Part shown: positions 35,804-45,845 of the stretch, in pieces
How the letters are laid out: each line of letters opens with the position of its first letter
How positions within the stretch are numbered: the stretch's first letter is position 1
From: Limonium bicolor
Taxonomy: Eukaryota > Streptophyta > Magnoliopsida > Caryophyllales > Plumbaginaceae
DNA: 64,000 nt
Reading direction: 5' to 3'
NCBI GenBank assembly: GCA_023374045.1
Contig: CM041776.1
Coordinates: forward strand, 122,355,733 to 122,419,732
Notes under the pieces: generated by a model
What the model was told of the DNA's origin: nothing
What the model saw: the letters and a program-made list of their open reading frames with translations, nothing else
Databases searched by the model: none
Made by a program: the position numbers and the translations under genes

Positions 35804-36038
35804 ACCAATTTTTTCTGTCTCTTGTCCTGGTTTGTTTCCTGTTTGTTGTGTTGTAATCCTTATGATGTAATAATCTTTATTTCCTGGTTTTTCCTGCATT
35901 TAACATATATAACACATCAGTTCTTATCAAAGCATCAAATTTTAGGAAAAACACATAATAAGTGGGAAACATTGCATGAATTGTTACAAATTATAAGGTA
36001 TTTAAACCCTAAAAAGCCTATATGTTTCACACTTATCA

Positions 36039-36062
36039 GGGGGTTGAAATTTTGGTATAACA
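36039..36062 (-). mobile_element. Element D: last bases of 5' LTR after E
   Basis: GGGGGTTGAAATTTTGG..TATAACA repeats the end of D's other LTR (27353-27377). TGAAT at 36063-36067 is D's target duplication. Confidence 0.9.
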
Positions 36063-36131
36063 TGAATACATAGTCTAAAGGAGAGTCAAAAATAGATGAA
36101 CAAGTAGAAAAACAATGGAATCAAAGGTTGG

Positions 36132-37254
36132 CTACTGAGGGGGAAGGCCACCACGCGCTGTCTGCTCGCGAAGGAACTGCATGTGGGCGTCCATCTGTCG
36201 CTGGTGCTCCATCATGAGGCGCTGGTGCTCAGCCATCTATCTCGAAACGCCTCGAGCTGCTCCGGGGTCACGGCACCGGTCGGCGGTGGAGGAGGCATGC
36301 AGGGCGAGGAATGGACCGGGCGCAGCGCTGGAAGTGGAGGCACCGGAAGAGGAGGAGGCGCCACTGCTCTGGCATGGTGCAAAGTCGTCTTCTTCCACTC
36401 ATGGTCAGTACGAGTGAAGCCCATCTTCCGTAGAGAGGTGGGCGGAGATAGGGTCCATAGGCGGGCTAGTCACATCTCCTCCCTGGGTCGCACACCGAAG
36501 CGAGCGAACTGCCTCTCTAGGAAATAAGGGAAACCCAAATGCTGGGTGTCCCTCTTTTCGATGATATGGCAGAGGTGGGTGATAATCAGATCTGAGAGGG
36601 AGAGTGGCTTCTCCGGTCCGGTGCGACCATATAGTCCATAAGGTAGCAGTCTGTGGAGTTGAGGTCCTTGCTATCTCGGGGCAGAATGTTTGGCGGAGAA
36701 GCGCGAGCATGATCCACCTCACGGATCGCTCACCATGTTCAGGGTCATAGTGACCCTGACGTCCGTCCCAGCTTGGTTTTTTTATCATGTCTGGATGGGG
36801 AAGGTGGCGAGATAGTGGTGGCGATGGGCGATTAGATCTCCAGGGTGGATGTAAGAGTAGTGCTGGAGGTCATCGCGAGGAAGGTGAAAAGACTGATGGA
36901 CATCTGCCCTCGAAATGGTAATAGCCGCCCGCCCTTTGACAACAACGAGGTGACCTCCCCCCGCTTCTTGTCGGTGGACGCATTAGCATAGAATTGCTTT
37001 ATTTAGTGGGGGTGGTATTGACCACCCATGGAAAGCACGATGCTCCAGCCCAGATAATCTAAGTATGGCCGGAGCTGTAAGTCCTCTACAAGAGCCGGAT
37101 CCACGGTCCGCTCGCTAACAATCACCCGGCGTCTGGGAGAGTTAAACCAGCTCCGTGCATCTTCGCTGATGAAGATGCCATCTATGAGCCGGTGGGTTGG
37201 CCAGCTCTTGGTTGGGAGCGGCAGTGTTCCTCCTGGCGCGCGTTGTCGTGTGCC
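36132..37254 (-). pseudogene. gag-like pseudogene ('putative plant transposon protein' type ORF)
   Basis: Read on the minus strand in several frames. The order is: start MAHDNARQ (37254); then FISEDARSWF and RRRVIVSERTVDP; a stop just before KQFYANASTDKKRGE; ISRADVHQSFHLPRDDLQ in another frame; RQTFCPEIART; THLCHIIEKRDTQHLGFP; a proline-rich tract; and a Q/M-rich tail MMEHQRQMDAHMQFLREQT ending at TAG 36132. The F-I-S-E-E/D-A-R...V-I-x-E-R...Q-F-Y-A-N-A...I-T-x-L-C order is that of the N-terminal domain annotated as plant transposon/retrotransposon ORF1 in Athila-like elements. At least three frameshifts and one in-frame stop make it dead. No pol follows: past D the sequence runs into F's 3' end. 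Confidence 0.6.
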
Positions 37255-38501
37255 ATTGTTTTGCAAAACAAAGAAAGAAAAAGAAATGCAAAACATAAAA
37301 AGGAAAAATAGCAAAAATTGAAATGTTAGAGCATAATTAGGATGTCAATAAGCAATTGGGCAAAACATTAAGCATGGAGCACATTGAAGATCAAAAGAAA
37401 TAACGTTTTTGTTTGGAAAAATGTTAGCATAGTCTCCCTGTTTTCTATCCTTCCCGGTTCTAAGAACCTCCACAATATCATTCAAAAGGGTATCATGCAG
37501 CTCACCAAGTACCCGCTAACAATTTCAATCAAATGATAACTCCCCACCAAGCACACTACCAATTTGTCAAGGTTTCACAATTTAGGTGACAACAACTCGT
37601 AGACACAAATGCCACCAATCTAGGCTCAATTAGGCTTTTAGGCATCCAGCAACATTCGCAAGCAATTAACATAAATTAAACACCCTGAATAATGCTAAAC
37701 AAAATTTATTCAATTTAGACATAGATCACCAATTTTGGTCACTAAACACATCAAAGATAAGAAAATTAAGTATAACACCCTAGACAATTAAAGACCAAGA
37801 ATGCTCTTTAATCAACCCACCACACTTATAAGGTAATAGCACCACCAACCATAGGTAAGTCATGATAAATTCAGCATGATTCAATTTAAGACATTAAGTA
37901 CAAACGTTATGCTAAAACCCAAAAATGCCACAATTTCTTGCCCAATTTCACACACAATAAAACATCAATTAATTACATTCCCACATCAAATTTACCAAAA
38001 TCAGAAATTTCACCTTATGCCCGTTTGGTTCGTAATGATTTCACCCACAGTGTAACTTCAACAAAAAGTGAACAAATTTGGTAAATTAGGGCTAGAATCA
38101 CATACCTTGTTGTTTTGAAGAATGAGTTGAGCAAAAATTGACAAATGTTGGGCTAAAAATCGAGTGAAATCGATTTGGGGATAAACTGGGTTTTAGGGAT
38201 TTGAAATGGGTGAGGGTTGGGGCTTGGCGTCACGGGTGTAGTAGGGCTGGTGCGGCTGGGGTGCGACTCCCGACGGTGGGCGGAGCTGAGGCGGCGGCGG
38301 TCGTCGAGTGGCTGCTGGTGGTGACCGGAAGAGGGCTGGGCTGCGCTGGTCGTTGCGGGAGTACGGGAGGGAGTAGAAGGTGCGCTGGGTTGAGTATGAG
38401 AGGGAGATAGGTCGGGGTCTGAGGTTGGGGAAGGAAAGAAAGAGAAGAGGGGGACTGATTAAATGGAAATGCAGCGTTTACCCTTTTTTTCAAACTTTTG
38501 A
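37255..38501 (-). other. Leader and intron-like region of the gag-like pseudogene
   Basis: On the minus strand, a C/T- and C-rich start-like stretch (38480-38200) is followed by AT-rich sequence with a strong donor, AACAAG|GTATGTG, near 38105. About 840 bp later a long pyrimidine tract (37310-37265) ends in TTTTGCA beside the gag start. The final AG appears lost. This looks like a 5' untranslated exon plus intron. It does not match F's LTR, so which element it belongs to is open. The rest is AT-rich with nothing else recognisable. Confidence 0.4.
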
Positions 38502-38736
38502 CCCGACCGACACCTTGCCAAGCGGTCGCAAGGTCGGTCCAAGTCAGTAGCGAGGAGTTTGAAAACTTTTGACCCAACTGACCTTGACAAGTTCGGCCAC
38601 AAGGTCGGTCGAAGTTGGTAGGTGGAATTTCTGAATTTTCAGACCCGACCGACCTTGCCAAGTTCGGTCGCAAGTCGGTCCAAGTCAGTAGCTGGCGATT
38701 TGAAAATTTCGGACTCGACCAACCTTGCTAAGCTTG
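38502..38736. repeat. Palindromic array beside the gag-like gene
   Basis: Three and a half units of GACCGACCTTG..CAAG.TCGGTC, ~73 bp apart. On the minus strand two are preceded by CTACTGACTT. The array ends exactly where sequence homologous to A's post-primer region begins (about 38730). Confidence 0.85.
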
Positions 38737-38764
38737 GTAATTCCAGTCATCATTGCGATACTTC

Positions 38765-38776
38765 GCTCTGATACCA
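38765..38776 (-). other. Primer-binding site of A (tRNA-iMet)
   Basis: Minus-strand TGGTATCAGAGC. The hairpin partner is partly decayed (ATCATTGCGA, loop TACT, TCGCTCTGAT). Only ~35 bp of A's interior remain before the junction. Confidence 0.85.
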
Positions 38777-38883
38777 CTTTTTGTAACACCCCAACCGCTA
38801 ATCTCGTCATTATCAACGAATCGCCCCGTTCATCAACAATCGCAGCAGACAAATTCCTTTACAAACGGGGGTGAAACAATGCT

Positions 38884-38905
38884 GTTAGCCACCCACGTGA
38901 CTAAC
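38884..38905 (-). promoter_or_regulatory. Conserved terminal hairpin (A)
   Basis: GTTAGCCAC-CCAC-GTGACTAAC about 100 bp before the LTR end. Confidence 0.55.
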
Positions 38906-39150
38906 AGGCCTAAACAATAACATACCGGTCTGATGGACCGGAATAACCCGAGTACTTATACAGTATCGACTCATTCCTTTCTAAAACGAGTCATATTCAT
39001 TTACAACCAATCTAAACCGAGTTGCCACTTTCTCTATGCCGATAAACACATTCGGACTTTCCTACTAATACATACAATTACAATGCATTTGTATCAGCTA
39101 CCCATGCTTAGCCGCAATCCCCGTCCTACTCTCAAGGTAATCATCTTCAT

Positions 39151-39210
39151 CGTACCTGAAAAATAATGGGTGGCCCCAAGGGCTCAACACCTTTGCTGGT
39201 ATGGTAGATG
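39151..39210 (-). promoter_or_regulatory. Conserved LTR hairpin + CAG block (A)
   Basis: Minus strand: CAGCAAAGGTGTTGAG, CCCTTGGGG, then an AT-rich stretch and TTTTTCAG before GTACGA. Confidence 0.55.
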
Positions 39211-40709
39211 TGCAACCCGCCTACTACCGGGTCACACCCAACTAATTCTCATCTGAACATGCGATTGATTTTATTAAATCATGACATGAAATGCTGTAAA
39301 CACGCAACATGCTCGCATTCAACAAGTATTCAATCAAGGAATACTACAACAAGAATACTTTCAATTTCATTAGATTAATTTGCCTTGTTCTTTAGGCCTT
39401 GAGAATTCCTATCTCAAGTAAGCCTCATTCTCATTATTCACTAACTTATCCATTTCAACCAGATAGTTTACTTGTCGATCTAGTTTTCTCAATTATTCTT
39501 CTCTTGAATAATTTTTTTAAGTTAAGCCTCTTAGGCCACCGGGCAAAGACACATATAGATCTCACCACCGGGCTTTTATAATCTTAACACGGAATTAGAA
39601 AACATTCTCTCAAGTTTCCTCTTCCCTGGCCCATAATACCCAACTTACCTCTTTAGACGGGTAAGCTCTGCCAGTCTCACTCCAAACGGGCACCACTATG
39701 TGGCTCACGGCCCCGCAGGGCACCACTATGTGGCACACGGCCCTGTAACAAGGGAGTTCGACCATGGAATCAGAAACAAACGCTCTGTTGTTTCCTCTTC
39801 CTTGCACGTGTGACTCACAATCCCCCTAACCCACTTTCAGGGTTAGTAATAATATATACTCATATATATTAGTCAGAAGCATATCTCTTGATGCATCTCA
39901 CAATCTTAGGAAGTTTCCTAATTCATTGTATACACCGATTTAAGGGTTGCCCTTTACTTCCATTACTTATAAGTTATGGTTGTTTTCTCATATTGAGTCG
40001 CATCCTCATATAGGAGGTTGACTAATCAATAGGGGAGTTTAACAGTCCCGTATATCTCTTTTTACCTTCTCATTGGTTCATAACATTGAACTATCGTTGT
40101 TCTCTTAATAGAGGTTCTTTTTATCTTTCCACAGTTTATTATTTCGTAGTTCGACTCTTTCTATGAGTCACTAACCAAACATTAATCATTTACGAGCGGT
40201 CTACAACACTCAGTTAGACCACACATTCAAGCAGGTATGGTTATTACACTCAACATGCATCAAGATATATATATCAAATGCGGTAAACACTTTCGTGTTT
40301 TTATCTTATTAGGTCAGCACACATAACAAGCAGCACACAAGCCGAGCGTAACAGCATGTTACAAGTAGCAAGAAGACCATGCCGTTCACCAAGGAATTAC
40401 TTTCGTGTGTCGTCTCACGCTCCTCAGGTACTTCTCGAACAACTAGTTACATTACAACGAATCTATTAACGTTAAGGCATTACGGAAGTTTAAACGACTA
40501 AGACGCCCGTAATTAACCCTGTTGTCCTGTTAATCTTATCCTTACTCATGTGATCTTAAGTTCTCACTTCCACATTCAATCTAGCACTTGTTTATACTCC
40601 TAATGACCTTTACATGTCATCAAACAAGTCCTAATCATCATCTAATATCATTACCATCCAATTCCCCATCATTAGATTGCATTTAAACACTCACGGTTGC
40701 ATTTTTGGG

Positions 40710-40988
40710 GTGGTCCGGGACTTGGTCCGGCCCTAAAGTCCCGGACCAATGCATTCTGCTACTCTTGGGTGATTTTTCTATGTGGTTCGGGACCTTGTAC
40801 TTACCCCAAGTCCCGGACCAAGTACAGGAGCCACTCTCGGGGGAAAATTCAAGGTGGTCCGGGACTTTATCCTCAACCTAGGTCCCGGACTATAGCAGAA
40901 ACACAATTTCGGCAGTTTTTTCATGGTGGTCCTGGACTTCTTCCTAGACCTAAGTCCCGGACCCTGCTATACTCTGCAACATCTTGAC
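40710..40988. repeat. Palindromic array of A, 72-bp period
   Basis: Four units start at 40710, 40782, 40854 and 40926. Each holds GGTCCGGGACTT ... AAGTCCCGGACC. Because 72 is a multiple of three, one frame stays open and would read a repeated GPGLxPxPKSRT; I regard that as a by-product. A TATA-like TATAAAC lies at 40590-40597 on the minus strand, ~110 bp downstream. Confidence 0.9.
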
Positions 40989-41841
40989 ATTTTCAATTTC
41001 AATCCCAACCTCAATCCTTACCCAATCTTTTCCTAATCTTTCCACATGCATCTAGACATGTTTTAATACCATAAACACACTTCAAACCTTCCTGAAACAT
41101 TGATCAAACCATCACTCAATCCTTGATCAATTAACAACTTTCATTCACATATTTCTGCACTTATGCACACTAGTGCATTTCCAAGCATTCCAATGACAGT
41201 TTACAACATACTCTCAACCATTATGTCCATACCAATTCTTCCTAGTCCTTTGCATTTTCATTACTCAAGTCCACCCTTCATCTCCAAGGTCATACACACT
41301 AGTTCTTTTCTAGAAATTCCAAGACACTCCAACACCAAATTGCTACAGATTTTTGCTCAACTTAACTCAATCCTTCCACTAACATTCTAGGGTGATTAAT
41401 CAACCAAATCACTACCTAACAACACCTAGTTAACCCTAGGTCATTCTTCACTCATAACTTCACTTAAACCTCTTAATTTCCACAGAGATTTTGACATAGT
41501 TCCTTTACAATTCCAACATGCCCAAATGCGTTATTTCACATTGTCCCATCACCTAATCCAAGACATTCATAATTCAACACAAGCTAACCAAATCCTTAGT
41601 GGATTCTACCAGCACACAAGTTCATCCAAAATTTCCTCAATCACAATATAATGCATAAACCTTAAATCACTTGGCTCCAAGGCCCTTAAATCAAACCACA
41701 ACTCACCATTGCATTTAGCATAAACACAATGCTCTCTCACATCAACCAAACACATTTCCTGCTCATATTTTGGGTTCATTCTTTTAAGTTCCCATCCCAA
41801 AATTCTAAAAGCATTAAGGGTATACACTAAGGTAGATTATT

Positions 41842-42341
41842 NNNNNNNNNNNNNNNNNNNNNNNNNNNNNNNNNNNNNNNNNNNNNNNNNNNNNNNNNNN
41901 NNNNNNNNNNNNNNNNNNNNNNNNNNNNNNNNNNNNNNNNNNNNNNNNNNNNNNNNNNNNNNNNNNNNNNNNNNNNNNNNNNNNNNNNNNNNNNNNNNNN
42001 NNNNNNNNNNNNNNNNNNNNNNNNNNNNNNNNNNNNNNNNNNNNNNNNNNNNNNNNNNNNNNNNNNNNNNNNNNNNNNNNNNNNNNNNNNNNNNNNNNNN
42101 NNNNNNNNNNNNNNNNNNNNNNNNNNNNNNNNNNNNNNNNNNNNNNNNNNNNNNNNNNNNNNNNNNNNNNNNNNNNNNNNNNNNNNNNNNNNNNNNNNNN
42201 NNNNNNNNNNNNNNNNNNNNNNNNNNNNNNNNNNNNNNNNNNNNNNNNNNNNNNNNNNNNNNNNNNNNNNNNNNNNNNNNNNNNNNNNNNNNNNNNNNNN
42301 NNNNNNNNNNNNNNNNNNNNNNNNNNNNNNNNNNNNNNNNN
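41842..42341. other. Assembly gap (500 N)
   Basis: Exactly 500 N, a placeholder length. The start of A's LTR, the rest of B's interior and B's 3' LTR are expected here, so the true gap may be several kb. Confidence 0.98.
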
Positions 42342-42861
42342 TCGTAGTGTCCGTCATACGCCTAGGTGAAGTATTTTGTTGTCAACTCCTCTTATATTAT
42401 CCTGTGATAATATTCATTCCTTGCTTCCCGAAATTGATCAAGGGAAATGTATCCACTGTTGTATTATTATGAACTCAATCCATTGCTCGGGTTGTTACCC
42501 TTGGGTTTACCGGTTTCCATCCGGTTATTTTAAAAGTAACTGGGTAAAACTTACCTACCATGTGGCACTGAGGCCCGTGTAGGTCTTCTGGTTTAGTTTA
42601 AAGAAAAGGCGAATTAAAATAAAATGGGTTTGAAAGGAAAATTTGGTTTTGAAAAGAGTTTGAAAATAATTTTAGGTTGAAAGAAAAATTATCGTGGTTT
42701 TACAACGTTTCCTTGCCTTAACCAAGTCTAGCTTCTTGCTGACTGGTGTATCTCCAAGTACTGAGGTCAGGCTATTAAGCCCTTCCACGGTTATGATGAT
42801 CTTACTTAACTCCATGGTACTTTATAGTTGTTAAAAATTTCCCGCACAGCTTTTTGTAGCA

Positions 42862-42881
42862 GCACTTGCCTTGGCAAGTGC
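42862..42881. repeat. Palindrome GCACTTGCC..GGCAAGTGC
   Basis: GCACTTGCCTTGGCAAGTGC, equivalent to 10692-10711 in G and 58236-58255 in I. Confidence 0.65.
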
Positions 42882-43636
42882 GCCATGCTGACTGGCTAGG
42901 TTCAATACACATCGGTTGCGGTACTGCCTTAACCGCTCTAACATCCGTGGCCTCGCTGGCCCTTGCTTGATCTTACAGTCTTAACAACAATTCCTTGGGT
43001 AGTTCTCTCTGTCTTCACATGATAACCATTAACTAGGGTGTTTCCCATTCTGGGAGACCCCCTTTTTACTTAGTATCGTATCCTCCTCGCACGACGTTGT
43101 AGTTCCTTAATCCGGTTGGTATACCGTCGGTGTATTATTTAACATTTAGTCCCGTAGACACTCGTCTCGGGTTTCATTATTCCACGTCTCCACTGTTGCA
43201 CGGTTAGTGCTTGCAAGCTGGTTGTCCTCGACTGCTTCCCATGTCGACCTAGGTTGCCGGAAATTCTGTTCCCCTATGCATAGGATTCTTCACTTTCGCT
43301 ATTAAATGTGGTTAACATTGTTCATATGGAGACCATCTTGGGATTCACACCTTTCGGAATCTGCCGTGTGACAGGTTCTCCGTACTTATAAGGATACTTA
43401 ATAACAGCCAGATCGGGTATTCCCGAGTAAGAGAGGACTTTCATCTCTCTGGCGTTCTTTTCCGAGTTATAAAATAGGGTTTGTGGAGGGCGGGATGGAT
43501 ATTGTAGGTATCCAGGACACACTGGTATTTCCTAACTAGCGTACTTCTCACGCTATCACTTAACCCTTAACCAAGGTCTTAAACTCCAACTCGGTACTTC
43601 CTAAGCTCGGTAATTCAGTCATCAGAGCGATACTTC

Positions 43637-43648
43637 GCTCTGATACCA
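43637..43648 (-). other. Primer-binding site of B (tRNA-iMet)
   Basis: Minus-strand TGGTATCAGAGC inside a perfect 10-bp hairpin: ATCAGAGCGA (43621-43630), loop TACT, TCGCTCTGAT (43635-43644). Confidence 0.9.
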
Positions 43649-43744
43649 CTTTTTGTAACACCCCAACTAAAAACACACTTAATAACGTATCGCAGCGGAA
43701 ATCTCAACTCAACAACATCACTTAACTCTTTGGTGTTACACGCC

Positions 43745-43766
43745 GTTAGCCACCCTCGTGGCTAAC
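43745..43766 (-). promoter_or_regulatory. Conserved terminal hairpin (B)
   Basis: GTTAGCCAC-CCTC-GTGGCTAAC, a perfect 9-bp stem ~92 bp before the LTR end, with CCATCAGACCGG just upstream in the element's sense. Confidence 0.6.
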
Positions 43767-44000
43767 AAGGCTAACCATACATACATAGTACCGGTCTGAT
43801 GGACTAAACTCCCGAGCAACTACACATTAATCCGTTCCATGTCCAAATTCTTTGTACACTTACACACAACAACTGTACCGAGTATTTACAACTCACGCCG
43901 ACACCATTTCGGTCTTACTAACCTACAATACCCCCAAATTTTCACATGACTACCACATACGGACAATACCCCGTCCTACCCTCGAACGGCTTCAGTTCCT

Positions 44001-44070
44001 TGTACCTGAAACAGGAAAAGAAAAAAAGGGTGGCCCCCAAGGGGCTCAGCACCTTTGCTGGTATGGTAAT
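44001..44070 (-). promoter_or_regulatory. Conserved LTR hairpin + CAG block (B)
   Basis: Minus strand: CAGCAAAGGTGCTGAGCCCC, TTGGGGG, a T-rich run with TTTCTTTTCC, then GTTTCAG before GTACAA. Confidence 0.6.
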
Positions 44071-45447
44071 CCCGCAGCCTGCATGCTACTGGGCCACGCA
44101 CAACTAATTGTCGTCTTAGCATGCGGTTGATTTTATTTTAAACATACGCAAACTACACACATACTTCATGCTTAAAAACACACATCCATTAAGGTACGCA
44201 ACCACCTGATTAGCACACACAACATAACAACACACTTCACTTAATAACATACACAAACTTGATTTCACTCTTCTTAGAGGACATACTCTTTATTTAGGAT
44301 GTGCCGGGGTAGTATAGGCCCGAGTACAACATACATACATTTTCTTTACTTGAGTGGCGGCCTCATATAGGACCGATCACAACATACATAATTTCCCCCT
44401 AGCTCCAATAATGATGAGTTAGGTAAGCCTTGGTTAAGCTTGTGGGTGGTTGTAATACAAGGAGGAAAAACAACCGTAACATAACAAAGAGGGAGTCGAA
44501 GCCTTAGGCATCGCACACCCTCCCAACATTAAAATGATTTCCCCCTACCCGATTGGAAGTTGGGTAGGTAAGCTTTGGCTAAGCTAATGGGAGGTCGAAA
44601 TCCAATGAAGGAAATCAACCCTTAACATAACAGGATTGAAGTTAATTCACATAATATTATTAACTCCCAAACAATACGCGCGGACCGGGACGACCGGTTT
44701 CTCTCCATACATAACATATATATAGTTAAGGGTTCCCTTATGGAACTTATCACATACATACATCACAGTGTTACTAACTCGGTTAGACACATAAGGGAAA
44801 TCATATCCCAATTCAACAACACGGATAACAGTATCCAACAACAACCAACATATTAAACAAGTCACATACATCACACTTTAATCACAAACATACGCTAACG
44901 CACGGCTAGCCGTAGTTAGAACGTTCCCGTGGGTTGGGACGTTTTACGATACCGATCTTTGTGAACCTAAGGTCGGTTAAACTATTAAACATAATTAAGG
45001 TTAGCGATATCGAAATTAATACGCCACAATAATGAATTACTATAAACTATTTCATGCTTTATCTTGCAAGGTGGCAAACACACAAAAAAACACATTGGCA
45101 TACAAGCCGGTGTAATCCGGTAGGACACAGGTTGCAAAAAAACCATACCTGTCACCGAAGGTGCGTTCTAATGTGCCATCACATGTTCCTTGAAAATCTT
45201 TGAAAACTGGTAACATTATAACTATCTTTATTAACATCGGGGTATTATAATTATTTAACAACTAATGTGCCCATGGTTAACCCCGTTAGTAGTTTTATAA
45301 CTTCACATTCTTATTAAAAACTTTCACCACTCAATTACCATTATAAAACTTAACATATCCTTAACAACCTTATAACATCCTTACTCATCAATCCCCGTCA
45401 TTGGGTATCATTTCCTACCCAAAACAAATTTACTCAGAATTACACTA

Positions 45448-45845
45448 TGTCCGAACTTGTGTCCGAGCTTCCGAAGTTCGGACGCAAGTCGAGACTCAAT
45501 GGGTGAAAACTGACGAATGTCCGAACTTGTGTCCGAGCTTCGAAGTTCGGACACAAGTCGAAGCAAAACCAAAGGAAAATTTCCAACTGTCCGAACTTGT
45601 GTCCGAGCTTCCAAGTTCGGACACAAGTCGAGACCGAATCTAAGAAAAACCTACAGGCGTCCGAACTTGTGTCCGGACATCGAAGGTCGGACACAAGTCG
45701 AAGCAAATTAACCTGGGGAAATTTTTCGAGTGTCCGAACTTCCAAGTTCGGACGGAAGTTCGGACACAACTAAAAACTCAGAATATTTATAAAACGACGG
45801 GGCATGTCCGAACTTCCAAGTCCGGACGGAAGTTCGGACATACCT
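45448..45845. repeat. Palindromic array of B, 70-bp period
   Basis: Six units start at 45448, 45518, 45588, 45658, 45731 and 45805. The core is TGTCCGAACTT ... AAGTTCGGACA. The first four are spaced exactly 70 bp. Confidence 0.9.

Larger units (their letters stand above)
34211..36038 (-). mobile_element. Element E: solo LTR (1.83 kb) with GGGGG target duplication
   Basis: Minus-strand TGATAAGTGTGAAAC (36038) to GTTTGCA (34211). It is flanked by GGGGG on the right (36039-36043) and an 11-G run on the left, and splits D's LTR end (the GGGGGTTGAAATTTTGG context resumes at 36039). Its start resembles F's LTR start, so the same lineage is likely. A TATA box at 35441-35450 and two palindromic arrays are present. 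No interior exists, as expected after LTR-LTR recombination. Confidence 0.85.
38782..41841 (-). mobile_element. Element A: 5' LTR, 3' 3.06 kb
   Basis: Starts on + as TGTAACACCCC and runs into the gap. 41770-41841 aligns with B near 46383-46455, so ~1.3 kb of LTR is missing. The array at 40710-40988 and the conserved blocks at 38884-38905 and 39151-39210 mark it as a relative of B, but array cores differ, so A is not B's other LTR. Apart from these blocks the sequence is AT-rich and non-coding. Confidence 0.8.
42342..43653 (-). mobile_element. Element B: interior next to the primer site
   Basis: Homologous on the minus strand to the first ~1.3 kb of I's interior (e.g. 42342-42400 with 58600-58650). 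A 67-codon frame at 43522-43322 (minus) aligns with the same place in I and J, where it is interrupted, so it is probably non-coding or a dead leader peptide. No pol motif seen. Confidence 0.7.

Noticed and set aside
38230..38673. 147-codon Pro/Ser-rich frame (-)
   Set aside because: It runs through the palindromic array and a C-rich leader; low-complexity composition explains the lack of stops.
40697..40987. Open frame encoding repeated GPGLxPxPKSRT
   Set aside because: It arises because the palindromic array has a 72-bp (3 x 24) period. The other arrays, with 70-bp or irregular periods, do not keep such a frame.
41827..42357. 176-codon open frame through the gap
   Set aside because: It consists almost wholly of N translated as X.
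45448..45845. CRISPR-like look of palindromic repeats with ~35-40 bp variable spacers
   Set aside because: The window is plant retrotransposon DNA with no cas genes. Repeats vary between units and lie inside an LTR at a fixed place.
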